From contig KV919028.1 in NCBI GenBank assembly GCA_002049455.2, positions 46,340-110,339 on the forward strand: DNA of 64,000 nucleotides. The letters are read 5' to 3'. Below, in pieces: positions 12,139 to 24,500 of the stretch. This DNA is from Porphyra umbilicalis. Lineage: Eukaryota > Rhodophyta > Bangiophyceae > Bangiales > Bangiaceae. The notes under the pieces were generated by a model. It was not told the DNA's origin. It made no database searches and was given only the letters and a program-made list of their open reading frames with translations. Within the stretch, counting starts at the first letter, position 1, and each line of letters begins with the position of its first letter. The position numbers and the translations under genes are program-made.

Positions 12139-12660
12139 TCAGCGGCAGCAACGATGTGCAGGCGCGCCCGTGAACGATAAAAAACACCACATTGCCGGTC
12201 TCAGCCGTGGGGGTGGGATCTCGGGTCTCTGCGACAATGTTACTGAGACGCGCCGTGCAGGCCTCATCTGCCTCCACCTGGCCAGAGCGCGCCGCCGCTC
12301 CCGCCTCTTCTTCGTGGCATGGAGTATGTCGGATGCCTTGGCAAGGAGCCTAATGACCGCCCAGCTGTTCTCCGCCCGGCACGACGACGGCACAGTGCGC
12401 TCCAGGTAGACGATCGCTCTGGCGAGGACGACCAGAGCCTGCTGCATACACGTGAGGTGTGGCGTAAAAGAGCTTTTCACAGCTGACGGTACTAAAGCGT
12501 TGAGAAGTCGATCGTCCTTTTGGGTCAGCCTTAGCATGGGAAAGTCGCAAGGCTTTTCGCCCGCAAGCTTGAGCGTACGGCGGCTAACTGACCACTCGTT
12601 CGTGCAGCCGGCGGCGGGGGTGGCGGCCACCGCCGCCGCTGCGGGGCCGGCAGCTGCAGC
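12139..12660 (-). other. Possible coding exon, unrecognised
   Basis: The minus-strand frame gives a stretch with mixed, protein-like composition (about 12245-12580). It contains NSWAVIRLLAKASDIL and is preceded by an Ala-rich segment, unlike the proline/arginine-rich shadows around it. No start, splice sites or family could be assigned. It could be a remnant of a retroelement gag or a host exon. Confidence 0.2.
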
Positions 12661-14486
12661 GGTCGCGCCCGCCAGGTAGCGGGCGGTGTGGGCGGCCGGG
12701 CGGATATGGCGCCTCCCATCGGCAGGTGACCGTGACGGTGCCCGGACAGCTGTAAACGGCGCACGAGCATCAGACGCGGCCGCGGCGCGAGAAACAGGCG
12801 GAAGAAGGCGACGTCTCGGGGGCAGGTTGACAAGGCCCCCCCCAACAAGCAGGCAACGCCCGCAGGAGGAGGATGATGCGGTGGAGGTCCCCCCCGCCAT
12901 ACCAGCGTCCATGAAAGATAAAAACGAAAGAAGAAGATTGTGAAAAGAAAAACAGGAGCACGGAACCTCAACCGCAAGAAACACCGCACGTCAATGATCT
13001 TGTCAGATCCGTGCACTGTAAGAATAAGGAGGTGAGGGACCTGGAAATATTGGGGGGTGGGACGTGAGTCTGGCATGATTCCCGGAAAGGTGGGCTTGGG
13101 AACGAAAGAAGAGGTGACGTACTTTGTGGTCTGGCAGTGGGAGTTGCGCGGTGGGAGAGGGGGGGGATGAGGGTAGAGTGAGTTGCGCGGGGAAGGGGGG
13201 AAGAGGTGAGGGTGGAATGAGACGGGGGACAGAAATCGACAAGAGCCGGCGTCCAAGATGACGACGCGCGTCGGTAAGGGAAGAGGCAGCAGCTCGTGCG
13301 GAGTCTCTGTGGGAGGCCCTGTGGATGTGTGCACACACGGAGCACTGTGGACGCACCACCACAAACTCCCAGTCAACACCGCCTCGAGCGGCTCTGTTGG
13401 ATCTCAGGGCCCATACGTTCACCTCCATGGCTCGGTTAAACAGTGATAGATTTCCATTGGCCATTGCAGATGCGGTCAAAGAGCTCAAACATCATGCACT
13501 TACCGCTTACAAACTGACCACGCTCGGGAGTGAAGAGGCCGGGGACCAGTCTGCATGTGACACTATCTTCATTTCATGCACAGCAGAGAACTCGGCTGTC
13601 GATCTGCCTTAGGCTCGCAGGACATCGGCCATTCAACAAGCCCACCTGGTAAAAGCCCAGGCCCCGAAATCACACCAAGTGGTCCACCTGTGAGACAGGT
13701 CACCAGTAGCAAACTAATTTTTGGCTTAAGCTTCTGTCACGCCATTGCCCTTCTCAAACTGGTCTTTGCCCTACGTGGCCCTGTCATCCATCCACTTTTT
13801 CAGCGTAGCGAGGCCTTCCTGCCGCCATGTCTTGTTCAGCCGTAATCATTAGTCTCCAGGCCGCGAGGCGCCGCGGGTCGCCGCCTTGCGCTTGCAAATT
13901 GGGGCCTTCGCCCGCCGCGGGGCTTCGAAAGCAACGCCACTCACCGCCATCGTCTGCATCAGCTTTTGGACGAGCAGCAGAGCAGTCTCAGCGGTAAACC
14001 GGGGAGCGTTGTGGTTATAGAAACCGCTAAAATTGTGGCTGAGATTCGATGGCTAGCTCACCGTATAGCACCGTCCTGCCCCATACTCTTATGAATTCAC
14101 AAGAGTGGGCGAACAGCACATGAAGCTTGGCCGAAATGCTCTTCCAAGGAAATGATCTCTGGAGGAGTTTGAGGAACGCCCGTGCACCAGCCTTCGACCG
14201 CGCCTCCGCGGCGGGGGGAGTAAGCGCCGCTCGGTTGAGGTTTGAAAGCACCCCTTTGCAGAGCTCTCACCTGCGCTCATAGGCAGTGAGCCCGGGAGAA
14301 GACACAAGAGGACGCAGCGCGTACACAATCTCACCGCACCCAGAAGCGATTGTGTGGCAGTGCCGACCGATAAAGTTGCCCGCGTCGTAGGGCACAGGCT
14401 CGACTCCAATGTTGGCGCTTAAAATAGGCGCCAGTGGGTGCGCGAACTGCCGTCCGTCCACGAACTTGCGCTGTTGGGTTACATCT

Positions 14487-15317
14487 TTAATTGCCAGCTG
14501 CAGGAGCCAAGCTGTAACTATACGTGAAATGAAGTGGGATGGGCACGGTCTGGGAAGGTGGCGCAGCAATGCCCGGTGACCGCTCCGCCGACATGTGTGT
14601 AGCCAATCTAAGTTCTGCCGCGTTCCGTCCCAAGCTTCCATACGCCGGGTGCATTTCTTTCCAGTGCCCCGCCGTCCGGGGGAGATGAAAGTAGTCCCAG
14701 TCCCTCAGAGTCTCAAATGCCCGATCCAGCAGAGGATGGGACTCTGTGGGGCATGTCATGTCAAGGCAGGAGTGGCAAGGCATGGACGCGCTGTGCCCTT
14801 TATAGCCTAGCGTGCTGGTTACAGCCGGGAAGTCGCTGTTGACAAACATGCGCACAGCCCGTCCATGGCCGCCCACGACCACCTCGGTGTAGCTCAGTCG
14901 CAGTACCTGTGCCACATGTGCAGACAGTGTGGCAACCACTTCAGGGTGCTCTTCTTTGGAATGTGAGCATACTGCCACGAGGAGGAGGTTTCCGAGTCTG
15001 TTCGGGTGTTCGTGGTTCGGAAAACCCATCACACCCTTCACAGAAGATGGGTTACCTCCCCTGTCCAAGCCAATGGAGATATGAATATCTTGCATGTCGG
15101 CTGGAGGGTAGAAGCCGCGATGAGAGGGTCTTTCATCGCTGGGAATCTCATTATCACGAGTCTGAGAGATCGCCACGCCCTGCGGATCATTTGCGAGGCA
15201 TTCAATGAGCAGCCTCGCAACCCACTGGTCGGCGAGCCGCCCTTCCACTGCCCGCGAGAGGTAGGCCTGATTTGCGCCAGTGCCCACAAAGGAGACCTCC
15301 ATCGCGGGAAGTGTCAT
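14487..15317 (-). pseudogene. Transposase-like fragment (KDZ/CACTA-like core)
   Basis: The minus-strand frame starts at an ATG at 15317. It has a pattern seen in large eukaryotic transposases: an early IHISIGLDRGG (DxG) block, then SDFPAVTSTLGYKGHSAS followed by MPCHSCLDM. This is the layout of an Asp, a G-H stretch and a Cys-x2-Cys in TNP2/KDZ-like proteins. The reading then drifts. A second frame downstream (14267-14560) continues with HFISRIVTAWLLQLA and ends at 14267, so an intron or a frameshift near 14520 is likely. The second half of a transposase, with the catalytic Glu, is not visible here. I call it a fragment. The family assignment is inference from spacing only. Confidence 0.4.
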
Positions 15318-16093
15318 TAAGGATGCTCGAGCCTTCCGCAGAGCGGGTAGACTAGCTCAGCTTCCCGCCAAAAAACACCCGTATCCGATTGAACTTGGCA
15401 TCCCTCAGTCCAACGGATGCCGGCAGCCCGACCCACTCCGCGACAGTTGCGCGAGGCGGGAGTTTTCGACCGCCCCGTGGCCGTGTCGCATTCGGAATGG
15501 AGCGTGCACCAATCGCCACGATGAGCAACGCCGAAGTCGTCTGTGAAGCTGCCGCCCTTGGCCCGTCTGAATGGCAAGGCAGCCACCGCCCCGACTGCCA
15601 TCGCCTGGTTCTTGCCATCATCTGTCGCTTGTGCGGCAGCACGCCACGCCATCGCTTCATGTATCTGGCGAAGATAGGGTCGCTAGCACGGGGAGAAGAA
15701 AAAGGCCAGCACTCTAACAGGAACAGTTCGTCGCAGCTCAGCAAACGATGGCACACTGTAAGATGGCAACGGAAGTGAAGACGGCTAGCTATTTTGCCGT
15801 TTACAGCACAAGCCAATAGCGGTCGAGTGGGTTCTCCTCGCACAATCCGAATCGACTTTCAGCCGTGATCACGATGGCGTGCCCAGCCAATGGATGACAG
15901 ATGACTTTGAGCAAAAGAACCAGGCCTCACCAAATGTATTTCTGCAAGGGTATCACCCCAGTATCATCTGCGGGTACATACTCGTACCCGTAAAATATTT
16001 TGATGCGTCGCCCATACTCATTCTCGGCGAATTGGACGTCCGCAGATAATCGCGACATCGGATCACCAAGGGTATCCATGAACACTACTCGTA

Positions 16094-16098
16094 CTCTC
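16094..16098. repeat. Target-site duplication, left copy (CTCTC)
   Basis: CTCTC directly precedes TGTTGAGAC, the left end of the Copia remnant. The same five bases follow the right end at 17969-17973. Five bases is the usual Copia duplication. Confidence 0.75.
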
Positions 16099-16897
16099 TG
16101 TTGAGACACCAAACGAGGGGGTCCGCCGCAACCCCGACACGCTGCACACACACCTTGGTTGCGACGACGGTGAGAACAAAGGATGCCTGTTTTCTCCCCC
16201 TGGCCTCTCCCGCCCGTTCCCCCCACGACTATAACGGGGCCACGCGGTCCTCTCAAACCTCTCCCCACACCAAGCAAAGCAGTCCCCGCTCACCACCCCA
16301 CCCCCCGCGGGCATACAGTCGGAGGGGGTGAGGAGGCGCGGCCGACCCAGCGCCGCGCCCTACCCCTCCCCCTCCCAGCACACAGTCCCCACCTGCCGTC
16401 GGCGCGTCGCCGTCCGGCTCCGATTCACCCGTCCCCCCCTCCCCGGGCGCCCGTCCGGTGGGCGCCCGTTCGGTAGTGCGGCGCCGTCCCTCGGCACGAC
16501 GGGTCACCGCCGCGACCGCTGCGGGGGGTCACCCCTTCCACCAACCGCCTGCGCCCTCCCCCCGCGCCGAGCGGCCCCCTTCCACCCAGCCGCAGCGCAC
16601 CGCCACTGACGTTGCCGCTGTCCCCCAGATATCCCCGCCAGTCGCCTGGCTCCAGCGGCTCCCCTCCTCCGCCGCTCGGTTGCCGCTCGTCCGCCCCATC
16701 GGCGTGCGCGGTGGAAGCCAAATTCCACCACGCTAACTCGCCGGCCCCAAATCAACACGATCAATCCCGGGAAGTCGTCAATCGCAGACCCACCGGGCTT
16801 GACCCCGGTAGTCCCTCCCCCCCTTCCCCCCCAATGCTGGGGGGATTCCCCGTCCACCTCCGCCCGTGCCCGAAGTCCCTCCACCTCTGTTTCAACA
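16099..16897 (-). repeat. Copia 3' LTR (about 799 bp)
   Basis: On the minus strand it begins TGTTGAAACAGAGGTGGAGG and ends in GTCTCAACA. Its first 27 bp match the stump at the other end of the element with one or two changes. It is C-rich on the plus strand with many short open frames that are not genes. Confidence 0.75.
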
Positions 16898-16921
16898 CTC
16901 GCACCCGGGCACGACGCGGTC

Positions 16922-17940
16922 TTAGACGTGCACGACCCCCAGACCCTCGCGGCAGCTGTTGAGCAGCACGGAGGGGAGGGGCTTGGTCATGACATCTGCC
17001 ACCATCTCTGCGGTCGGGATGTACTCCACGGTGACCTCCCCTGCCGCGACGCGGTCCCGCACAAAATGATGCGCGACGTCAATGTGCTTGCTGCGGGCGG
17101 TGCCCGCGGGGTTGTGCATCAACTTGATGGCCCCCTGGTTGTCGCACAGCATCGGGACCGCCGCGTTCCCGCCGCCCAGCTCCCGCACCAGCGTCCGCAA
17201 CCACAGCGCCTCCCGTGCCGCCATAGCCCCCGCGATGTACTCAGCCTCGGTTGTCGACACGGCAACGGTCGGCTGCACCTTACTCATCCAGGAGATGGCT
17301 GCGCCGTTAAGGGTGAAGGCATACCCTGTCGTGGAGCGCCGCGTGTCCACGTCCCCCGCAAAGTCGGCGTCGCAGTATCCCGTCAACGCACCCCCCCCCC
17401 CGTACCGCAGCCCGAACTCGGGGGTACCTTTGAGGTACTTAAGCACCCCCTTAGCCGCCGACGCATGCGCCTGGGTCGGGGCAGAGGCGTGGCGCGCCAG
17501 CTTCCCAACTGCGAAGGAGATGTCGGGGCGGGTGCAGGTGGCAACGTACAGAAGCCCCCCGAGCAGCTCCTGGTACTTCGTGGTCCCCAGCTCGTCGAGC
17601 GGCACCCCGTCCTTGGTCAGCAGGGCCCCCACCCCGACGGGGAGCACCACAGGGTGCGCCGCGCCCAGCCCGTGGCGCTCAACGAGAGTTTGAATGTATT
17701 GGTGCTGGGACACTGTCAGTGTCCCGGCCGCCTCGTCCCTCCCAATGTGCAACCCGAGGAAGTAGGCGGGCACCCCGATGTCGCGGGATGCAAAGGCGGT
17801 GGTCACAGTCTGCTTCATCGCCTCTATGGACGCCGCGTCCTTCCCCATGAGCAGGATGTCATCCACGTAGATCAACAGGTACACGGCGGCTCCGTCCTCC
17901 CCGACGCGCGTGAAGAGGCAGGGGTCCGCCGTGCACTGCG
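16922..17940 (-). pseudogene. Copia pol remnant: reverse transcriptase C-terminus and RNase H
   Basis: The frame is open from 18163, but retroelement coding starts only at about 17940, just inside the LTR stump. Motifs in order: YVDDILLMG (reverse transcriptase active site), GLHIGRD, then PDISFAVGKLARH, YLKGTPEFGL, and RNase H with GYCDADFAGD, STTEAEYIAG and CDNQGAIKL, followed by SKHIDV and DVMTKPL, all classical for Copia. The stop is at 16922, 25 bp before the 3' LTR. The remnant has no in-frame stop or frameshift. The missing upstream domains rule out an autonomous protein. Confidence 0.9.
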
Positions 17941-17941
17941 T

Positions 17942-17968
17942 CGAAGTCCCTCCACCTCTGTTCCAACA
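17942..17968 (-). repeat. 5' LTR stump (27 bp)
   Basis: It matches the first 27 bp of the 3' LTR and is then fused directly to pol coding sequence at the bases CTTCG. This marks the internal deletion breakpoint. Confidence 0.75.
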
Positions 17969-17973
17969 CTCTC

Positions 17974-20900
17974 GACTCTGGAGAAGTCGATACCATTGGC
18001 AGCATACTGCAGTGCGGCGCCGCGACCACGTCAGCCGCCTGACAACAAAATACGACCCAAAGTCACAAGTTAGTTGCGCATTCCGGATCTTTATTTCAGC
18101 AAAGAATGCACACGCATACCCGCGCGGAGAATAATCATGGATACCGACAGCCCAGATTTTCAAGAGTGTTTACCACAGATACCCACTCCGTTTAGTTTGT
18201 GACATACTCATATTCGGAAGTCTGAACGTCTGTCGCACTGTCGACCAATATTCAGTGGCTGGACCAGAGCCGAAAACCGGACTCGCAGTAAAAGCTGATG
18301 CCCTTGGTAAGGCCTGAAAAGAATCCAGAGTATTTGCGATACGTACCGCGAAGGCCGTTGCGGCACTGTCTGGTCCCTTCCATCGCGCAGCATGGCTGAA
18401 CAGGTGCGCTCCTCTGTCAGATGATTGGTCAGGTTCCGGTGGACCCGTATTGGGGCTGGTAGGGGGGGCGGGGGGCGGGGGCTCGGCAGGGGTGACAGTA
18501 CGGAGACGATGGGCCGCGCCAGAGGCAATCTTGCGATGGGCCGACGAGCTGGCGAGCAAGATGCTCTGCCTCATTGCCACTTCTCGCACCAGTGGTCATC
18601 GCAGCCCCTGTCGGCCAAATCAGAATCGCGGCGCTTTCAGGCAAAATCTGTAGTGGCATCTTGCTTTTGAAATCTATAAGTGCCACCTTCATGTATATCT
18701 CACACTAAAACGTGTCCCAAAACCGGTGCGGGAGCGTCCGAAATGGCCATCCAAGAGCCAAAGTTCCTCAGATGACAAATATGAGAGTTCCGGCGGTACT
18801 CCGAAAAGAAGGGGCTGTGAATGCGACAACCGCCTGACTACGTGTGAGTCATGCGACACTCGTGTAGCCCTGCGCCCGGTTTTCAGCTCAGCAATATCCG
18901 TTGCAAATTTTATTCAGCTGACGAAAACAGTCCACGCACAGTGATACGCCATCCCAACGTTTGGCGGAGCCTTAATGCGGAGAAATGCCGCTGCGAATCG
19001 AAAGGTCATCTCGATTGTAGGGAGAGGTGGCACTTCAAGGTGGCCATGTGGTTTCTTTCCATCGCCTGTCCAATGAGTACAAGATACGTCCAGCTGCAAT
19101 GTCGCTTTCGAAGCCAGCAACCATACACCCCCGCCTCCTGGAAGCACTGTGCAACAGGGGGTATTTACATGCTGTCTTCTTTCTGCTAGTCACAGCCACT
19201 GTGCTCAGTATGAAAGCGCGAGAAGCGAGGGCCGAGTGGACCCCGAGTGAAAAAGTGCGCGTGTTTGCTTGACACAGAAACAGCCGGCAACGCGATGCCC
19301 GTGCATGCATGTGACTGGATCGCCAGTCAGATGAACTGGATATCCATCGCATTACTCGTCGGGCGAGGGGGCGAGAGTGGCGTGGCGTTTGCCCCGAGGG
19401 GCAGGTGGGCTGTGCGGTAGCGGCGGCCGCCCTACGGGCAAAACCGGGTGGAAAACCGGCATCTCCTCAAAGAAACCGGCGTACTCGTCTCACTATTCCA
19501 GTTTGGTGACACCGGTTGGGGATCGACTGTCGTCCACGGCTCACCGTCGCTCACCGTCGCCAGCTACTCCCCACCTCCCATTTCATTGAAAAAATGATTG
19601 GGGCTCAACAAGGGCCGTCCAGAGGAGGTGCCTCTGATGACACGAGGGTGACCCCGAGGCCAGCCCCTGCGACGGTCGCTCAGCCTCAACTTGAGAACCA
19701 CGACGCCCCACCGTAACACACCATCCGTCCATCACGTCCCCCCCACAACCACCCCCCCACCTCCGGAGCTCATTCGTCCATCGCTCGCCTCCCCACTGCT
19801 GTAGCCAACTCTCTTCCTATTCGCGCAACCATGGCGCCCCCGGCCGTCGACACGCTGTCGGTCGACTGGTTCGACCACTTGCCCCCTGCCTACTCGGGGA
19901 CCCCCCGCCCCGGTCCAGCCACGCAAGCACGGCGGCAGCGGCGGGACACGCGCGCGCACGCGGCCAAGCGCGCGCACGGCGCACCGCGCCAACGGCGCGG
20001 GACGAGACGGCTGGTGGACGGGCGTGGCGGCGCGGACGGCGGGCGACGGCGGGTGGAGGGTTGAGTACCTGAAGGGCGCGCTTTCTTTCTCCTTTCTTTC
20101 TCCCCCCCTGTCCCCCAAGGTCCTTGATTCTCGCTGCCCCTCTCCTCCTCTCGGTGTTTTTTCTCCCTTGCTTCCATGTTGAACCAGGACCATCGACACG
20201 TGCCTTTGCTTCTCTAACTGCCGGCGGACGCTGGCGTACCAAGACGTCTGTCCCACTCGTACCTGCCTGTACCCACCGCAAGGGTACTCTCCGACACGAC
20301 ACGGGTGGCGCAACCACCGCGGCCTCGTGTACATGGGCAAGTATGGTGACGGTAAGGACGGAGGTTCACCGGCTGGAGCTTGGCTCCAACTGCTTTTGTA
20401 TCTGTTTTGCATTTTTACCCTCGCTTTGGTCGGCGCGTTACCGACCCGGGATCCGCGTATGGACCCAATTGCTCATGCTATACAGGTAAACGATACGTTA
20501 CCGGCCGTATTTGGGGAATGATTCAATGGAATATTCACGGATCGGTACAATTTGAGATCCTGTCCAGGGCCGTGCACCAGCCTGTGGTTTGGATGCAACG
20601 ACGCTCTCCATCCCTATTGGTTCATAGTGAAATGAACGGATGAACGTGACAGAGCTCTGTCGCAGTCCCTCGTTTTCGCAGTCCTCATGAGCCCAGGTCT
20701 GCCGGTTTTTTTGCCGTGAGAAGGTCTGAGACACCGGTCATTGTCTCACTGATGCCGGGGTTTTCCGGAATACTTGGGTCCCCTGACGGGCTCTGTAGTG
20801 CGTCCCAGACTTTAGGAAACCTGCATAGTTCTTGATAGGAGTATGCCAGTTTTTGACTCCGGCTTTTTCCGTAGGGCGGAGGCGGACGCAGGTGTGAAGC

Positions 20901-21519
20901 TGGAGGGCTCGCGGGGGTGAGGCTGTCGGCGAGCCGCGCGTGACTTGGGACTGTCGCAAGCACGGCGTCGCCTGGGTGGGGGGCTGACGCGCTCTGGGGC
21001 GGACGGCTCGGGCGCGCGCGCCTGCCCGTGGACGCCCGGAGGGACATGAAAATAAAAACCAATGCAGTACATAAAAAATATAGCCACGTGCCAAGTGAAG
21101 CGAGACGCGGCATATTTCAAGCCTGAACAGTACTTCGCAACTTACACAACAACAATTGGACTTCGGTCACAGTACATCTCCAGACAAGGGTGTTTTTGTG
21201 TACGCGCTTTCAGTCGTACTTTTACAAGTTGTCACGATCTGGACAGGATCAAAGAAATGTTGTGTATTTGGTCTCGTCGACGGCACTGGAGAGACAACGC
21301 CGAAGCGTGTCCCAGCCGCACTCTGTGGACTCCACCGTCATCCCCCCCCCCCGGCGCCGGTCGAGCACTGAAGCGACCGCCCGTGTGGCTGCGCCCGTCC
21401 CACCCGTCTCCCCACCCTGGCCTTGTCCCTTGCCTCCCCCGTGCCGCCCTCAGCCGCCACTGTGCCTGGTGCCGGGCGAGCGCGACGCTTTGCAGAGGCG
21501 GCAGGTGCCGACCGCCACC
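17974..21519. other. No recognised gene; upstream region of gyrA
   Basis: Stops are frequent and no domains were seen. It has GC-rich patches at 18440-18500 and 19840-20060. The last 450 bp before the gyrA start hold C-rich tracts and the gene's probable 5' leader. The reading frame of gyrA stays open upstream to 21190 without an in-frame stop, but the Kozak start at 21520 is preferred. Confidence 0.6.
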
Positions 21520-24500
21520 ATGGCCGAGGCGTTTGTCGGCACGCCGGTGGCCGCCCCAGCCTCCCCCGCGGCGCCGTCCGTGTCGCCCGCCCACGCGTGC
21601 AGCTGGCTGAGCGGCGCCCGCCCGTCGGCAAGACCACCGCGGGGCGGCCGCCATGGCTGCCGACGCGCGCGGGCGGCCACCCTCCGCGGCGCCGCCCCGC
21701 GGATGGCGGTCGACGACGGCCAGCCGGCGGCGGGCCCCGGCGGCGCCAACGTGCCCGGCAGCGACGGCGGCGGTGACATTGGCAGCGTCGACGACGACGG
21801 CCTTTCCCCCCCCCCGCTGGGGTCTGCCGCCCCCACGGCGGCGGCGACGCTCGCCGACGCGGATAGCCTCGGCTTGGCCGCCGCCGCGGCCGCCCTCGCG
21901 CACGACGCCGACAGCGCAGAGGGCGCCGGCGGCGTCGGCGCGCCCGGCTCCCTCCTCCTCGCGGACGTAAACGCGGAAATGTCACGGAGCTACCTCGAGT
22001 ACTCCCTCTCCGTCATCCTCGGCCGCGCGCTGCCCGACGTGCGGGACGGCCTCAAGCCCGTGCACCGGCGCATCCTCTACGCGATGCACGGGCTCAAGCT
22101 CGACGCGACTGGGGTGTTTCGCAAATCCGCCCGCGTCGTCGGCGAGGTGCTCGGCAAGTACCACCCGCACGGCGACACGGCCGTCTATGACGCGCTCGTG
22201 CGGATGGCGCAGCCGTTTTCCATGGGCGTGCCCCTCATCGACGGGCACGGCAATTTCGGGTCGACGGACGGGGACCCGGCGGCGGCGATGCGCTACACCG
22301 AGTGCCGCCTCACGGCCATGTCGGCGGCGCTGCTGCTCGCCGACATTGACCGGGATACGGTGCCGTGGGCAGACAACTTTGACGGGTCGGAGCGGGAGCC
22401 GCTCGTCCTCCCCGCCCGCCTGCCGCAGCTGCTCATCAATGGCTCGTCGGGCATTGCGGTGGGGATGGCCACCAACATCCCGCCGCACAACCCGGGGGAG
22501 GTCATTGACGGGGTGCTGGCGGTGTTGGCAGACCCGGCCCTCCCCGAAGCCGACCTCTTTCGCCTCATCCCCGCGCCCGACTTTCCGACCGGCGGTCAGA
22601 TCCTGGGTCTGGACGGCTCTGCCGCGATGCACCGCCTCGGCCGCGGCTCCGTGGCGGTCCGCGCGCGCTCCCACATTGAAGTCCTCCCGTCGAGCACCGC
22701 CCGCGGCGGGCGGGCCACCTCCCGCAAAGCCATTGTCGTCACGGAGCTGCCATATCAGGTCAACAAGGCGACGCTCGTGGCGAAAATCGCGGACCTCGTC
22801 AATGACCGCAAAGTCGACGGCATTGCCGACTTGCGGGACGAGTCGGACCGCGACGGCATGCGCGTCGTCGTGGAACTCAAGCGCGACGCCGTGCCGGCGG
22901 TGGTGCTCGCCAACCTCCTCGCCAAAACGCCGCTGCAGTCGTCCTTTTCCGCCAATGTCGTGGCGCTCGTGGCCGGGCGCGCGCCGGCGCGCCTCTCCCT
23001 CCGCGCCTGCATCGACGCGTTTATCGATTTCCGGGTCGAGACGGTGCGCGCGCGGGCGCGGCACGATTTGGCGCGCGCCACCGACCGGGCGCACGTTGTC
23101 GATGGCTTCTTGGCGGCCGTCGCCCGCATGGACAGTGTCGTGGCCGCCATCCGCGGGGCGGCCGACGCGCCGGGCGCGCGGGCGGCGCTGCAGGCGCCCC
23201 CGTTTGGCCTGTCGGCCGCGCAAGCCGAGGCGGTGCTGACGATGCAGCTCCGCCGGTTGACGGCGCTCGAGCGGGGGCGCCTCGAGGCGGAAGCGACGAC
23301 GCTGTCGGCGACGATTGCGCGCCTCACCGCCACGCTCGCCGACCGGTCGGTCGTGGTCGGCGTCATTGCGGAGGAGCTCGAGGCGGCGCGGGCGAGCCTC
23401 GCCGGCAGCCTCGCACGGCGCTCGGAGATTCTCGTTGGGGAGGACGCGTCCAAGGTTGTTGACGACCTGTCGCTCATTGCCAACAGCCGCTCGGTCATTG
23501 TCGTCACGTCGCAGGGCTACGTCAAGCGCATGCCCGTGGGGGACTTTGACGCGCAGTCGCGAGGCACCCGCGGCAAGGCCGGCGTGCGGAATATGAAGAC
23601 GGACGACGTGGTTGCCCACTTTTTCTCCTGCTACGACCACGACACGCTGCTCGTCATCTCAGAGGCGGGCTTTGCGCATGCCCTCCCCGCCCACAAGGTG
23701 CCCCGCACGAGCCGGGAGGCGCGGGGCACCCCGCTCTTCCAGCTGCTGCCGGCGATTGCCGCCGGCGACAGCGTTGCCGCGCTGCTGCCCGTGTCGGCCT
23801 TTCGCGACGATGAGTACATTTTGCTCCTCACCGAGGCGGCGTACGTCAAGCGCACGCCGCTGGCGGCGTTTGCGTCGCCGCCGGGGCGGGGCCTCAAAAT
23901 CATCCACCTCAGTGAGGGGGACCGCCTCCGCTGGGTGTGCCGCTGCTCGACCGACGATTCGGTGATTGTCGCGTCGGCGGGCGGGCTCGGCGTCCGTTTT
24001 CGGATCAATGAGGCGCAGCTGCGGCCGACCGGCCGCACGTCGCGCGGCGTGCGGGCGATGAAGCTCAAGGCGGGTGACCGGGTAGTCGACGTGGAGGTGT
24101 TGCCGGCGGGCGGCGACGCTGCCTCCACCTGCTTGTTGGCGGTCACATCGTCGGGCTATGGCAAGCGCCTGCGCGTGTCGGACTTTCGGGTGCAACGCCG
24201 GGGGGGGATTGGCCTCAAGGTGCTCAAGTTCCGCAAGGCCAAGGCGTCTGCCGGCCGGCGTGACCGCACGGCTGCCAAGGCCGACGCCATGGACGTGGAC
24301 GCCGCGCACGTGGTGGACGACGACGACGAGGACTTGCCGTCGGACGACGAAGCAGAGGACGAGGAGGAGGACGAGGAGGAGGACGAGGCGTCCCCTTCCA
24401 CCCTTGCGGCGGCCGACGGGGCGGGCCTCCCCCCCGGCCCCTCCCTCGTCGCTCTCCGCTCCGTCGAAGCCGACGCGGAGGTGATGCTCATCACCTCCCG

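Larger units (their letters stand above)
8345..14486. other. Long stretch without a recognised gene
   Basis: Mixed-composition DNA, less GC-rich than the genes, with frequent stops in all frames. It holds one copy of a dispersed repeat (8955-9108) and one weak possible exon (12139-12660, minus). A purine-rich A/G tract lies at 8530-8560, and GC-rich stretches lie at 11700-11800 and 12600-12900. Nothing else was recognised. Confidence 0.6.
16099..17968 (-). mobile_element. Internally deleted Copia LTR retrotransposon
   Basis: The element is bounded by TGTTG...CAACA ends and a CTCTC duplication on each side, and it reads on the minus strand. It keeps a full 3' LTR (16099-16897), a coding remnant for the end of reverse transcriptase plus RNase H (16922-17940), and only the first 27 bp of the 5' LTR (17942-17968). 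Everything from inside the 5' LTR through gag, protease, integrase and most of reverse transcriptase is missing. The intact duplication shows that the deletion happened after insertion or was carried by the inserting copy. Confidence 0.85.

Noticed and set aside
17941-18163. Extension of the Copia pol frame beyond 17940
   Set aside because: The extra residues are read-through of the LTR stump and flanking DNA beyond the target-site duplication.
21982-23640. 552-codon minus-strand open frame inside gyrA
   Set aside because: It is the antisense of a confident gyrA frame in GC-rich DNA. Its Arg/His/Gly-rich composition shows no domain.
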